The notes under the pieces are model-generated. The model was given only the letters and a program-made list of their open reading frames with translations, did no database searches and had not been told where the DNA came from. Shown one piece after another: positions 24,104-32,247 of a DNA stretch of 45,631 nt. The DNA lies in contig VGOW01000028.1 of assembly GCA_016875735.1 (NCBI GenBank), positions 1 through 45,631 on the forward strand, given 5' to 3'. Every line of letters starts with the position of its first letter. Within the stretch, counting starts at the first letter, position 1. Source of the stretch: Chloroflexota bacterium. GTDB lineage: Bacteria; Chloroflexota; Anaerolineae; Anaerolineales; VGOW01. The translations under genes were made by a program, and so were the position numbers.

Positions 24104-24286
24104 CTATGGGGGCGGAATTTCTTTTTCGAGGCGGGTTACAGAGATCAGGATCAGATTCAAATCCCACAATTTGTTCAGGATGCCGCGCAGGGCGGATTGG
24201 TCAACGACCGGGCCCGGTGAGGGTAGTGACGGTTGGCCCTGCACGGCGATTCGATATACCCGTTCTCGATCCGATTTGCGGTCCAT
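24104..24286 (-). CDS. Short conserved-type protein with an apparent internal deletion
   Basis: A 60-residue frame beginning MDRKSDRERVYRIAVQGQ and ending with SALRGILNKLWDLNLILISV plus TRLEKE. Both ends resemble a small protein often seen beside LuxR-type regulators in Chloroflexi-like genomes, where VQGQ is followed by a tryptophan-rich stretch and then TLTGPVxDQAALHGLLNKxRDLNL. Here the middle is missing, and a neighbouring frame at the junction encodes TTLTGP, so a deletion plus a one-base shift appears to have occurred. It ends 10 bp before the dikinase start and may be co-transcribed with it. The remainder of 24287-24399 shows nothing I can name. Family identification is from memory. 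Confidence 0.45.
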   Translation of the reverse strand: MDRKSDRERVYRIAVQGQPSLPSPGPVVDQSALRGILNKLWDLNLILISVTRLEKEIPPP

Positions 24287-24399
24287 CGCGGCCTTGCCCA
24301 GAATCGATCTCCGAGGCAATGACACTTTACTGCAAGCAGAGTATGGTTGTGACCCGACGAAAGTATGGAGCTTGAATTGGGTGCAGTGCGGGGGGAAGC

Positions 24400-26847
24400 T
24401 CAGGCGGTGGAGAGAATGCCCAGAGCGCGGGCTTTGGCGACCGCCTCAGTGCGGTTCTTTACACCTAACTTGCCGTAGATGTTGCTGGTGTGCCACTTGA
24501 TGGTGGGGAGCGAGAGCACGAGCCGATGAGCAATGTCCTCATTCGAGAGTCCTTCGGCGATCAATCGAAGCACTTCCAGCTCGCGCTCGCTGAGGGGTTC
24601 GAGCAGAGGTTGGGGTGTGAACGAAGGAGAGCCAAAGGCGGCGAGCAGTTTGTGAATGTAGCCTTTCAGACTCGCGAAGCGGCCTTCGCTCATCATCCTT
24701 TCCAACAGCAATTGCAGGCCTTCGCCCTCATCGGCGAAGAGGCGCACGTACCCTTCGGGTTGGGCGAGGGTGAGCGCCCGCGCGAGAGACTGTATGGCGC
24801 GATCATTCTGATCGAGCGCGCGCGCCGCCAGCGCGGCGAGGATTTCGTATTCGATCACCAATGCGGCGCGATTCATCTTTTCCGCGATGGGCAGGGCCGA
24901 TTCGAGCAGGGCCAGCGCCTCGGCCGGGCGGCCCTCGGCCAGCCACAACCGCGCCGCCACCGGGTATTCATACTTGTGCATGCGGCGGGTGTTGGCGTCG
25001 CCGCCCAGTTCGAATTGGGCCGGGTCAACGTCTCGGCTCAATCCGTAGCGCTCCGCCCAATCGCGTGCGCCGCCGAGATCGCCCTGCTCAATTTGCATCC
25101 ACGCCTCGACCATATCCACCATGCGATCGTCGAGATCACTCGCTTTGAACTCCACCGCCAATCGCCGCATCGCCTGGAGCGACTCGCGGACGCCGTTCCA
25201 ATCCTTCTGCGCTTGGCGGATCCGCGTCAGCATGTAATACGCGCCCAGCCCACCTGCCGCCGCCCAGTGCCGCGAGAGTTCGCGTCCTTCGAGCACGCAT
25301 CGAACGGCCTCTTCCAAATCATTCCACTCGCGCGCGATCTCGCCCAGCCCGATCAACGCTCGGCTGGCGATGGGCAGGCGCGCGCCGCCCGGCCCGCTGG
25401 CCAGATCGAGCGCCTGTTGAAAGAGGGATTGCGCCTGACGAAGTTTCCCCTCCCGCCGAAGGAGGTCGGCGCGATAGCACAGCGCATTGACCGTGATCAT
25501 GATGTTGCCCTGCGACGCGCCGGCCCGCCCGGCTTCGCGCATGAAACGCTGGCTGGACTCGGTGTCGCCGATGGTGTGATAGGCAACCGCCAGAGTCATT
25601 CGGGCGAGCCCGCTGAAGAAAGACTCGCTCTCCGGTAGTTGCTCCAATGCGCGCCGAGAGAGGGCAATGGCGCCAACGGGGTCGCCGCGATAGTGAGCAA
25701 CGAAAGCGAGCACTGTCAGAGACTCGCTCGACGCCGGGCCGCTTTCTTCGATGGGACTCAGCCGCGCCTCGACCGCCTCCAATGGCGAACCGTTCAATAA
25801 CAGCACCCAAGCATAATAAACGCAGAGCAGCCGTCGGGCGCGCGCGCGCTCGGCGGGCAGGGCCGTGATCCATTTGAGGAGCGTCGTGGACTCACTGCGC
25901 GCCAACATCGCTTCGGCGATCTGCTCGATCAGTTGCGCCGCCCGCTCGAAATCCTGCGCCGCCAACGCGTGATCAATGGCCTCGGCCATCAAGCCATTCT
26001 GCTCGTGCCATTGGCTGGCGCGGCGATGCAGAGTCGGCGCCAGTTCCGGGTGCGCCTCGCCGAGCTGTTTCTGAAGCAAGTCGGCGAAGAGGCGGTGATA
26101 GCGATACCACTTCCGTTCGTCGTCGAGGGGGATGATGAACAAGTTGGCCCGCTCCAGCCATTCCAGAGTCGATTGCCCGTCGTTCTGGCCGGTGACGGCG
26201 TCACACACGGAGGCAGTGAGGCGATCCAGGGCGGTGAAGCGCAGATCGGCTTGGCGCAGTTCGAGGAGTTGGCCGCGCGCGCGGAGGCGGGGCAGGGGCA
26301 GGGGCAGGTCGCCGCGCGTGGCGATGATGAGGTGCAGCCGCGGCGGCAGATGATCGATCAAGAATGAGAGCGATTGGTGAACGTCTTGCGAATGGATGAG
26401 GTGGTAGTCGTCGAGAACAAGAACGGTTTGGCCTGGCGCGTCGGCGAGCTCGTTGAGCAGACTCGGAAGCACGACATCGCCGGAGAGCGGTTGCGGTGAG
26501 CGCAGAAGGCTTTGGCTAGATTCGCCGAAACGAGGGTGAACAGTTTGCAGTGCGGCGATGAGGTAGGCGAGGAAGCGAGTCGAGTCGTTGTCGCCGTCGT
26601 CAAGCGTCAGCCAGCAGAATTGCGCGTTGTCGATCTTGGATGGCAGAATGGGCGCCGGTGGGCGATCGGCTAACTGTGTTCTGAAGTCTGCGATCAGCGT
26701 GGTCTTGCCGAAACCGGGCGGGGCGGAGAGGAGGGTGAGCGGTTTGGTGAGGCACTCGGCGAGGCGGGCGATGAGGCGCGGGCGCGGCACGAGGCCGGGG
26801 CGCGTCTGCGGAGCGTAGAGTTTGGTGGCGAGGAGTGGCGGCGCCAT
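24400..26847 (-). CDS. MalT-type LuxR-family transcriptional regulator with missing helical domain
   Basis: A large STAND-ATPase regulator of about 815 residues. The N-terminus PPLLATKLYAPQTRPGLVPR is the family signature; Walker A is SAPPGFGKTTL and Walker B VLVLDDYH. The C-terminus is a LuxR HTH, LSERELEVLRLIAEGLSNED, with a TPR-like bundle between. Normally about 90 residues of helical domain separate the LRFT element from LCDAVTG; here the sequence goes directly LRFTALDRLTASVCDAVTG. The frame is intact, so this is an in-frame deletion of an ATPase subdomain. These regulators bind ATP and an inducer; the loss may affect regulation. ATG 26847 is preferred; TTG 26859 is an alternative. Confidence 0.9.
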   Translation of the reverse strand: MAPPLLATKLYAPQTRPGLVPRPRLIARLAECLTKPLTLLSAPPGFGKTTLIADFRTQLADRPPAPILPSKIDNAQFCWLTLDDGDNDSTRFLAYLIAALQTVHPRFGESSQSLLRSPQPLSGDVVLPSLLNELADAPGQTVLVLDDYHLIHSQDVHQSLSFLIDHLPPRLHLIIATRGDLPLPLPRLRARGQLLELRQADLRFTALDRLTASVCDAVTGQNDGQSTLEWLERANLFIIPLDDERKWYRYHRLFADLLQKQLGEAHPELAPTLHRRASQWHEQNGLMAEAIDHALAAQDFERAAQLIEQIAEAMLARSESTTLLKWITALPAERARARRLLCVYYAWVLLLNGSPLEAVEARLSPIEESGPASSESLTVLAFVAHYRGDPVGAIALSRRALEQLPESESFFSGLARMTLAVAYHTIGDTESSQRFMREAGRAGASQGNIMITVNALCYRADLLRREGKLRQAQSLFQQALDLASGPGGARLPIASRALIGLGEIAREWNDLEEAVRCVLEGRELSRHWAAAGGLGAYYMLTRIRQAQKDWNGVRESLQAMRRLAVEFKASDLDDRMVDMVEAWMQIEQGDLGGARDWAERYGLSRDVDPAQFELGGDANTRRMHKYEYPVAARLWLAEGRPAEALALLESALPIAEKMNRAALVIEYEILAALAARALDQNDRAIQSLARALTLAQPEGYVRLFADEGEGLQLLLERMMSEGRFASLKGYIHKLLAAFGSPSFTPQPLLEPLSERELEVLRLIAEGLSNEDIAHRLVLSLPTIKWHTSNIYGKLGVKNRTEAVAKARALGILSTA

Positions 26848-26987
26848 TGTTTGATCCAATGGCTATTGTAGCCCATGCGCCCTCGCCCTCCAAATTTGCG
26901 CCTATGCGATCTCTGCCAGATGCCGCGTTGCTTGTTTCCAGTTATACTGCGTGAACTGCAATGACCTGCAACAGAGAGGCGGCAACC

Positions 26988-27932
26988 ATGCGCATCGCCG
27001 AATACGACGACGTTGATCCTCATCAAGTCTTGCGCCTCAATCTTCTCAGTCTGGGTTGGGCGCTCACGCCCGAACGAGTCGCGCTCATTCGCCGCATCGA
27101 TCCGCGCCCCTTTCCCTTCTTCGCCGTGTATGCTGTCGAAGGCGGCGTTGTGGCCGGGCAAGTTGGGGCGTATCGTTTGCCAATGGTCTCGACCGAAGGG
27201 CCGGAAGTTGTCGGCGGCGTGTGCGCCGTGTGTACGCATCCGGCCTTCAGTGGACGCGGTATTGCCACTATGCTGTTGGGCGAAGCCCACCACCGGATGC
27301 GCGCCGCCGGACTGCGCTTCTCGACGCTCGGCACCGCGCGCCATCGCGCGGCGCATTCGCTCTATCGGCGCGAAGGCTACGAAGAGGTGGCCGCCTCAGC
27401 CTCAACCTTTGCTCGATGTGAGTCCCTTCGCCGCGACACACCCTTGCGCGCCGAACGCGCTGGCGCGGAACGGCTCGCCCTCACCGACAACATCTTTCGC
27501 CGCGCCGCCGCGGGCCGGCTCGGCTTCGCCCGCCGCTCCGAGTCGTTCATCGCGCTGGTGGCGGCCATTGGCGATGTGAATCCCGACGACGTTTGGCTGT
27601 TGGGCGATGGCAAAGATTGGATCGGCTACGCCATCGCCAGAGTCTCCGACGGAATACTGACGATCAGCGATCTGGTTTTGATCGATGAGGCCGACGCCGC
27701 CAATGCAGGGGCGGCCATGATTCGTGAAACCGATTCCGTTTACGCGATGGCGCGAGTCGAAGACTCTTTCACCGCCGCCAGCCTTCAGCGCGCGGGCTTT
27801 CCGCCGCCGCACCCCGATTGGGGAACGTTCATGATCAAACCATTGACGACCGGAGCCAACGTTGACGATGCGCGCCGACTATTCGGCATTGGCACGGAGC
27901 GATTCATAAAATCGTGGATGGACGTGACGTAG
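26988..27932 (+). CDS. GNAT-family N-acetyltransferase
   Basis: A 314-residue protein with one clear GNAT domain in the N-terminal half: VCAVCTHPAFSGRGIATMLL is the beta4-alpha3 acetyl-CoA-binding motif, followed by LGTARHRAAHSLYRREGYEE. The second half (from about 160) is probably a degenerate or auxiliary domain, as in two-domain GNAT proteins. The ATG at 26988 follows GAGAGG; ATG 26961 is an in-frame alternative, and TATACT at 26943-26948 would place transcription start just before it. The gene is divergent from the LuxR regulator and 53 bp before mtnA, so it could head the mtnA unit. Substrate unknown. Confidence 0.82.
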   Translation: MRIAEYDDVDPHQVLRLNLLSLGWALTPERVALIRRIDPRPFPFFAVYAVEGGVVAGQVGAYRLPMVSTEGPEVVGGVCAVCTHPAFSGRGIATMLLGEAHHRMRAAGLRFSTLGTARHRAAHSLYRREGYEEVAASASTFARCESLRRDTPLRAERAGAERLALTDNIFRRAAAGRLGFARRSESFIALVAAIGDVNPDDVWLLGDGKDWIGYAIARVSDGILTISDLVLIDEADAANAGAAMIRETDSVYAMARVEDSFTAASLQRAGFPPPHPDWGTFMIKPLTTGANVDDARRLFGIGTERFIKSWMDVT

Positions 27933-27985
27933 TTGATCGAATCGCCCGCTGTGGTTATCATCTCCCCCTCGCCAAAGGAGACATG

Positions 27986-29071
27986 ATGACCGACTACCGC
28001 ACGATTGAATGGAGAGATGCCGTCGTCCGCATGTTGGATCAGCGATTGATCCCGCAGAAGACGGTTTATGTGGACTGCGCCGACTACCGCGAGGTGGCCG
28101 CCGCGATCAAAGACATGGTCATTCGCGGGGCGCCAGCCATCGGCGCGGCGGCGGGATACGGCATGGCGTTGGCCGCCTTTCGCTCCCGCGCCGCCGACCT
28201 CCACTCACTCCGCGCCGAACTCGCCGAAGCCGATACTGTCCTTCGCGCCTCGCGCCCCACAGCAGTGAATCTTTTTTGGGCGCTGGATCGAATCAAATCG
28301 CGCGCCGCCGACTCCGCTCTCGTCAGCATCGAAGCGGTGCGCGCCGCCATTCTCGACGAAGCGCACGCTATCGCCGAGGAAGATGTGTGGACGAACAAAC
28401 AACTCGGCCTCAACGCTCTGCCGCTCGTCCCCGACAAAGCCAACATCATTCATCACTGCAACACTGGCGCGTTGGCAACGGTGGATTACGGGACGGCGCT
28501 CGGCATCATTCGCGCCGCGCACGAGCACGGCAAAAAGGTTCACGCCTTCGTGGATGAAACCCGCCCCCGCTTGCAGGGCGCGCGGCTCACTGCATGGGAA
28601 CTCAAACAGCTCGGCATCCCACACACGGTGATCGTGGACGGCGCGTCGGGGCATTTCATGCGAACAATCGGGATCGATCTCTGCACGGTGGGCTGTGATC
28701 GGGTGGCGGCCAACGGCGACACTGCCAACAAGATCGGCACGTACAATCTCGCCCTCGTCGCCCGCGCGCACGGCGTGCCGTTTTACGTGGCGGCGCCCAC
28801 CAGCACCATCGATCTGAATATCCCCAACGGTGATGCGATCAAAATTGAAGAACGCGCGGCGCGCGAAGTGACTCACGTCGGCAATGAACAGATCACGCCC
28901 GATGATGTTGCGGTGGGCAACCCGGCCTTCGACGTGACTCCGGCGCAATACATCACCGCCATCGTCACCGAGGCCGGAGTGGCGTATCCGCCGTATGAAT
29001 CAAGCTTGCGCGCGATGGTGGAGAGGGCGCGCGCCCTGCACCAAAGCCGACGGGCGGAGTCGGCGCGATGA
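27986..29071 (+). CDS. mtnA: S-methyl-5-thioribose-1-phosphate isomerase
   Basis: A 361-residue eIF2B-like isomerase that converts 5-methylthioribose-1-phosphate to 5-methylthioribulose-1-phosphate in methionine salvage; some members also accept 5-deoxyribose-1-phosphate. Landmarks: VIRGAPAIGAAAGYGMA, HHCNTGALATVDYGTALG with the catalytic Cys, VDETRPRLQGARLTAWEL, VGCDRVAANGDTANKIGTY with the catalytic Asp, and VAAPTSTIDLNIP. AAAGGAG lies 5 nt before ATG 27986 (ATG 27983 is too close). Its stop overlaps the start of the transketolase N-subunit (ATGA). No mtnK, mtnB or mtnC gene is nearby, so the route after this step is not the classical one. Confidence 0.94.
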   Translation: MTDYRTIEWRDAVVRMLDQRLIPQKTVYVDCADYREVAAAIKDMVIRGAPAIGAAAGYGMALAAFRSRAADLHSLRAELAEADTVLRASRPTAVNLFWALDRIKSRAADSALVSIEAVRAAILDEAHAIAEEDVWTNKQLGLNALPLVPDKANIIHHCNTGALATVDYGTALGIIRAAHEHGKKVHAFVDETRPRLQGARLTAWELKQLGIPHTVIVDGASGHFMRTIGIDLCTVGCDRVAANGDTANKIGTYNLALVARAHGVPFYVAAPTSTIDLNIPNGDAIKIEERAAREVTHVGNEQITPDDVAVGNPAFDVTPAQYITAIVTEAGVAYPPYESSLRAMVERARALHQSRRAESAR

Positions 29072-29970
29072 TCGATTGGCGCGATGATGCGCGGCGGGTC
29101 GCGCAGGGTATTCGCCGCCGCGTTCTGGAACACACCATCAATAGCAACGGCGGCTATTTGAGTCAGGCCTGCTCTTCGGCGGAGACGCTGGCTGTGCTGT
29201 ACACGAAAGTGATGCGGCTCGGCCCTAGCATTGCGCCGCCCGTGCCGCCGCCGTTCCCCGGCGCGCCGAGCAAAACGAATCCGCGATACACGGGCGCCGG
29301 ATACAACGGCGCGCGCGCGCCCGAACTGGATCGCTTCTTTCTTTCGGCGGTGCATTATGCGCTGGCCTTGTATGCTGCGCTCATCGAAACGGGGCGCATG
29401 TCGCCCGACGGTTTGGCGCAGTTCAACAAAGATGGCAGCACGGTGGAGATGATCGGCGCGGAACATTCACCGGGATTGGAAGTGACCGGCGGATCGTTGG
29501 CGCAAACGATCAGCCAAGCCGGCGGTGTCGCGCTCGCGCGCCGGTTGCGCCGAGAGTCGGGGCGCAATTGGGTGTTCATGTCCGACGGAGAATTTCAATC
29601 GGGGCAAACTTGGGAGGCCGTTCAGGCGTTGTGCTTCTATCGATTGGACAACGTGTGCGTTTATGTGGACGTGAACGGCCAGCAGTGTGATGGCGCGATG
29701 GAAGAGGTGATGAAGATCGAGCCACTGCAGAGTCGACTCGAATCATTCAGCGCGCGAGTGTGCTCGGTGAACGGGCACGATCTCGACGCGCTGGCCGCCC
29801 CTGCCGAACTCGCCCCCGATGGCCGCCCACTTTTTATCCTCGCCTATACCGATCCGTGCGCCGGGATGCCGATTCTCGACCCCCGCCGTCCCAAACTCCA
29901 TTACCTGCGATTCAAGGATGCGGGTGAGCGGGATCAGTTTGCGGATTATCTCAAGACGATGGACGGTTGA
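29068..29970 (+). CDS. Transketolase N-terminal (ThDP-binding) subunit
   Basis: A 300-residue protein corresponding to the first domain of transketolase. The thiamine-diphosphate motif appears as SDGEFQSGQTWEAVQALC ending YVDVNGQQCDG; the usual GDG reads SDG. The conserved HSPGLEVTGGSLAQ and GGYLSQACSSAETLAVLY segments are present. Split transketolases pair this half with a separate C-terminal half, encoded next. Together they transfer two-carbon ketol units between sugar phosphates. The ATGA overlap with mtnA indicates joint translation. The proline-rich insertion PPVPPPFPGAPSKTNP near residue 55 is unusual. Specificity for normal pentose phosphates, branched sugars such as apulose phosphate, or a methylthio sugar is not decided by sequence. 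Confidence 0.88.
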   Translation: MIDWRDDARRVAQGIRRRVLEHTINSNGGYLSQACSSAETLAVLYTKVMRLGPSIAPPVPPPFPGAPSKTNPRYTGAGYNGARAPELDRFFLSAVHYALALYAALIETGRMSPDGLAQFNKDGSTVEMIGAEHSPGLEVTGGSLAQTISQAGGVALARRLRRESGRNWVFMSDGEFQSGQTWEAVQALCFYRLDNVCVYVDVNGQQCDGAMEEVMKIEPLQSRLESFSARVCSVNGHDLDALAAPAELAPDGRPLFILAYTDPCAGMPILDPRRPKLHYLRFKDAGERDQFADYLKTMDG

Positions 29971-30008
29971 CGAAGGACGGACGCGCTCATCCCCATTCGT
30001 CATTTGCC

Positions 30009-31016
30009 ATGCCTCTCCTCTCCCGCGTTCACGCCCGCAACCTCGTGCAATGGGCAAAAGACAAGCCCGAAGTCATCGTGCTCTCGGCAGATCTCACCAG
30101 CTCCACTGAAGCCGATCTGTTTCGAGACACATATCCCGATCGTTTCTTTTCGATGGGCATGGCCGAGCAAAACATGATGAGTTTTGCGGGCGGCCTCGCC
30201 CGCGAGGGCTTTGTGCCGTGCGTGCACACCTTCGCCGTGTTCATCTATCGCCGCGCCTACGATCAGATCTGCGATTCGATTGCCTATCCGAATCTGCGCG
30301 TGCGGCTGTTCGGCTTCTTGCCCGGCGTCACCACTCCCGGCGGCGCCACTCATCAAGCCATCGAAGACATCGCCGTTCTGCGCGCCCTGCCGAACATGAC
30401 CATTGTAGAAGTGGGCGACGCCACCGATGTCGAAACGGCGCTCGACGCCATTCACGCGGCGGACGGCCCGGTGTATGTGCGAATGCTGCGCGGCGAAATC
30501 CCGCGCCTCTTCCCCGCCGACGAGCCGTTGCGGTTGGGGCGGGCCCGCGTTCTTTCCACCGGCTCCGACCTCGCTTTGTTTTCGGCCGGCATCTGCACTG
30601 AAGAAGCGATGCGCGCCACTTCGATCCTCCGCGCGCGCGGCCTTTCGATTCAGCACATGCACATTTCCACGCTCAAGCCCTTCAACGATCCTGCCGTGAT
30701 GGATGCCGCCTCTCGCGCTCGATACGGCGTGATCACAATGGAGAATCACACCATCGTCGGCGGGTTGGGCACGGCAGTGGCCGAGCGGATGGCCGAAGCG
30801 GGCGTGGGCAAACGGCTGGTTCGCATGGGGCTTAACGACACGTTCATTCACGGCGCGAGCCGCCCGTACCTCATGCGCGAATACGATCTCGACGCGCTGG
30901 CGCTGGTGCGGCAGATCGAAAAACTGACGGGCGCATCGCTCAACATCACCGAAGACGATCTGGCCGCCGTGCGCCTCGACGCCGCGCACAGCGAAGCGAA
31001 AGCCGAGGCGTTGTAA
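30009..31016 (+). CDS. Transketolase C-terminal (pyrimidine-binding) subunit
   Basis: A 335-residue protein with the transketolase central and C-terminal domains. The pyrimidine-binding segment includes FFSMGMAEQNMMSFAGGLAR with the catalytic Glu that activates ThDP, followed by FAVFIYRRAYDQI and TPGGATHQAIEDIAVLRALPN. The C-terminal domain has ITMENHTIVGGLGTAVAERM. It forms the partner of the preceding subunit. The start at 30009 is chosen from conservation; a TTG at 29967 overlapping the upstream stop would translate a short intergenic stretch that carries a GACGAA/TTCGTC inverted repeat and is not protein-like. The gene ends 34 bp before the RuBisCO-like gene. Confidence 0.88.
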   Translation: MPLLSRVHARNLVQWAKDKPEVIVLSADLTSSTEADLFRDTYPDRFFSMGMAEQNMMSFAGGLAREGFVPCVHTFAVFIYRRAYDQICDSIAYPNLRVRLFGFLPGVTTPGGATHQAIEDIAVLRALPNMTIVEVGDATDVETALDAIHAADGPVYVRMLRGEIPRLFPADEPLRLGRARVLSTGSDLALFSAGICTEEAMRATSILRARGLSIQHMHISTLKPFNDPAVMDAASRARYGVITMENHTIVGGLGTAVAERMAEAGVGKRLVRMGLNDTFIHGASRPYLMREYDLDALALVRQIEKLTGASLNITEDDLAAVRLDAAHSEAKAEAL

Positions 31017-31050
31017 AGCAAATTACCGCTTTGCCCTACGGTCTTCACAC

Positions 31051-32193
31051 ATGATTCCCTCCGTCCCTGTTCCTCTCTCCGGCGAACGTTTCCGTGTGGT
31101 ATATCGCCTCAGCGGCAGCGAGTCGGAATGCCGGGAGAAGGCGCAGGATATTTGCCTCGAGCAGACCGTTGAGTTCCCCGCCGAACTCGTGCCGGATGGC
31201 GACATCCGCAATTCGGTCGTCGGGCGAATCGAGTCGCTCGACAGAGTCGGCGAGAATCGTTTCGCCGCCATCGTCAGCTTCGCCGTCGAGACATCCGGCC
31301 CGGAACTGACTCAATTCCTCAACGTCGTCTTTGGCAACACCAGCATCAAACCCGACGCGCGCGTCGAGCGGCTTGATTTGCCGGAGTCGCTGTTGCGCGC
31401 CTTCAGCGGCCCGCGCTTCGGGCGAGAGGGATTGCGCGCGCGGCTTGGCGTGCCCCAACGCCCGTTGCTCTGCACCGCGCTCAAACCCATGGGCCTTCCG
31501 CCAAATGAGCTGGCGAGCCTCGCCTATCAATTCGCGCTCGGCGGCATCAACATTATCAAAGATGATCACGGCCTCGCCGATCAGCCGTTCGCGCCCTATC
31601 GAGAACGCGTGCGGCAATGCGCCGATGCGGTGGCGCGCGCCAACCGCGAAACCGGACTCAATTGCATTTACATGCCCAACGTCACTGCTCCGGCAGATCG
31701 ACTCGCCGCGAATGCGATGTTCGCAAAAGAAGCGGGGGCAGGGGGACTGCTGATCTCGCCCGGACTTACTGGACTCGATGCCATGCGGCAACTGGCCGAT
31801 GACGACGGTATCGGACTCCCGATCATGACTCACCCGGCACTGCAGGGGAGTTTCGTCGCCAGCCCCGACAGCGGCATTTCGCACTTTGCGCTCTTCGGCC
31901 AACTCGCCCGCTTGGCCGGAGCCGACGCGACCATCTTTCCGAACTTCGGCGGACGATTCTCTTTCAGCCGCGAGGAGTGCCACAGCATTGCCGAAGGAGC
32001 GTCGACTCCGATGGGGCGCATCAAGCCGATCTTTCCCACGCCGGGCGGCGGCATGAGTCTCGACCGTGTTCCGGAGATGATCCGCTTTTACGGGAGCGAT
32101 GTCGTTTTCCTCATTGGGGGCGGACTCCACACGCACGGCCCGGACGTTGTAGAGAACTGCCGCCACTTTAGACGGATGGTCGAAGGGCAGTAA
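31051..32193 (+). CDS. RuBisCO-like protein (form IV, RLP)
   Basis: A 380-residue RuBisCO large-subunit homologue that is not a CO2-fixing enzyme. The N-terminal domain has FGNTSIKP, and the barrel includes TALKPMG with Lys145 (equivalent to Lys175 of form II/I RuBisCO) and GGINIIKDDHGLADQPF, in which Lys170 and Asp172 are conserved but the third metal ligand, normally Glu204, is His173. Loop 6 carries no catalytic lysine motif; instead HPALQGSF and FPNFGGRFSF follow. FPTPGGGM and IGGGLHTHG keep the phosphate sites. Known RLPs act as DK-MTP-1P enolase, 5-methylthioribulose-1P isomerase or isoapionate-phosphate (de/trans)carboxylases. Grouping with mtnA and transketolase suggests enolisation of a sugar phosphate. 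Confidence 0.88.
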   Translation: MIPSVPVPLSGERFRVVYRLSGSESECREKAQDICLEQTVEFPAELVPDGDIRNSVVGRIESLDRVGENRFAAIVSFAVETSGPELTQFLNVVFGNTSIKPDARVERLDLPESLLRAFSGPRFGREGLRARLGVPQRPLLCTALKPMGLPPNELASLAYQFALGGINIIKDDHGLADQPFAPYRERVRQCADAVARANRETGLNCIYMPNVTAPADRLAANAMFAKEAGAGGLLISPGLTGLDAMRQLADDDGIGLPIMTHPALQGSFVASPDSGISHFALFGQLARLAGADATIFPNFGGRFSFSREECHSIAEGASTPMGRIKPIFPTPGGGMSLDRVPEMIRFYGSDVVFLIGGGLHTHGPDVVENCRHFRRMVEGQ

Positions 32194-32195
32194 GC

Positions 32196-32223
32196 TTGTG
32201 CGCTAGGTGCAGATCAATATAAT
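32196..32223 (+). promoter_or_regulatory. Candidate promoter of the GntR regulator
   Basis: TTGTGC (32196-32201) and TATAAT (32218-32223) have a 16-nt spacer, 24 bp before the GntR ATG and directly after the RLP stop. A separate transcript for the regulator is therefore likely. Confidence 0.5.
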
Positions 32224-32247
32224 TGGCGCGATCAAGGATTCGAAACT

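Noticed and set aside
24490-25638. Long plus-strand reading frame of 382 codons opposite the LuxR-type gene
   Set aside because: It is antisense to a protein with clear Walker, TPR and LuxR motifs; its His/Arg/Gln-rich composition is typical of a GC-rich shadow frame, and it has no recognisable domain.
31045-32166. Minus-strand frame of 373 codons opposite the RuBisCO-like gene
   Set aside because: The sense strand encodes conserved RLP motifs over the same span; the antisense frame has no domain and no ribosome site.
27986-32193. Complete D-apiose catabolic cluster
   Set aside because: RLP and split transketolase occur in such pathways, but apiose isomerase, apulose kinase and the DUF1537 kinase are not present, and mtnA is not part of those routes.
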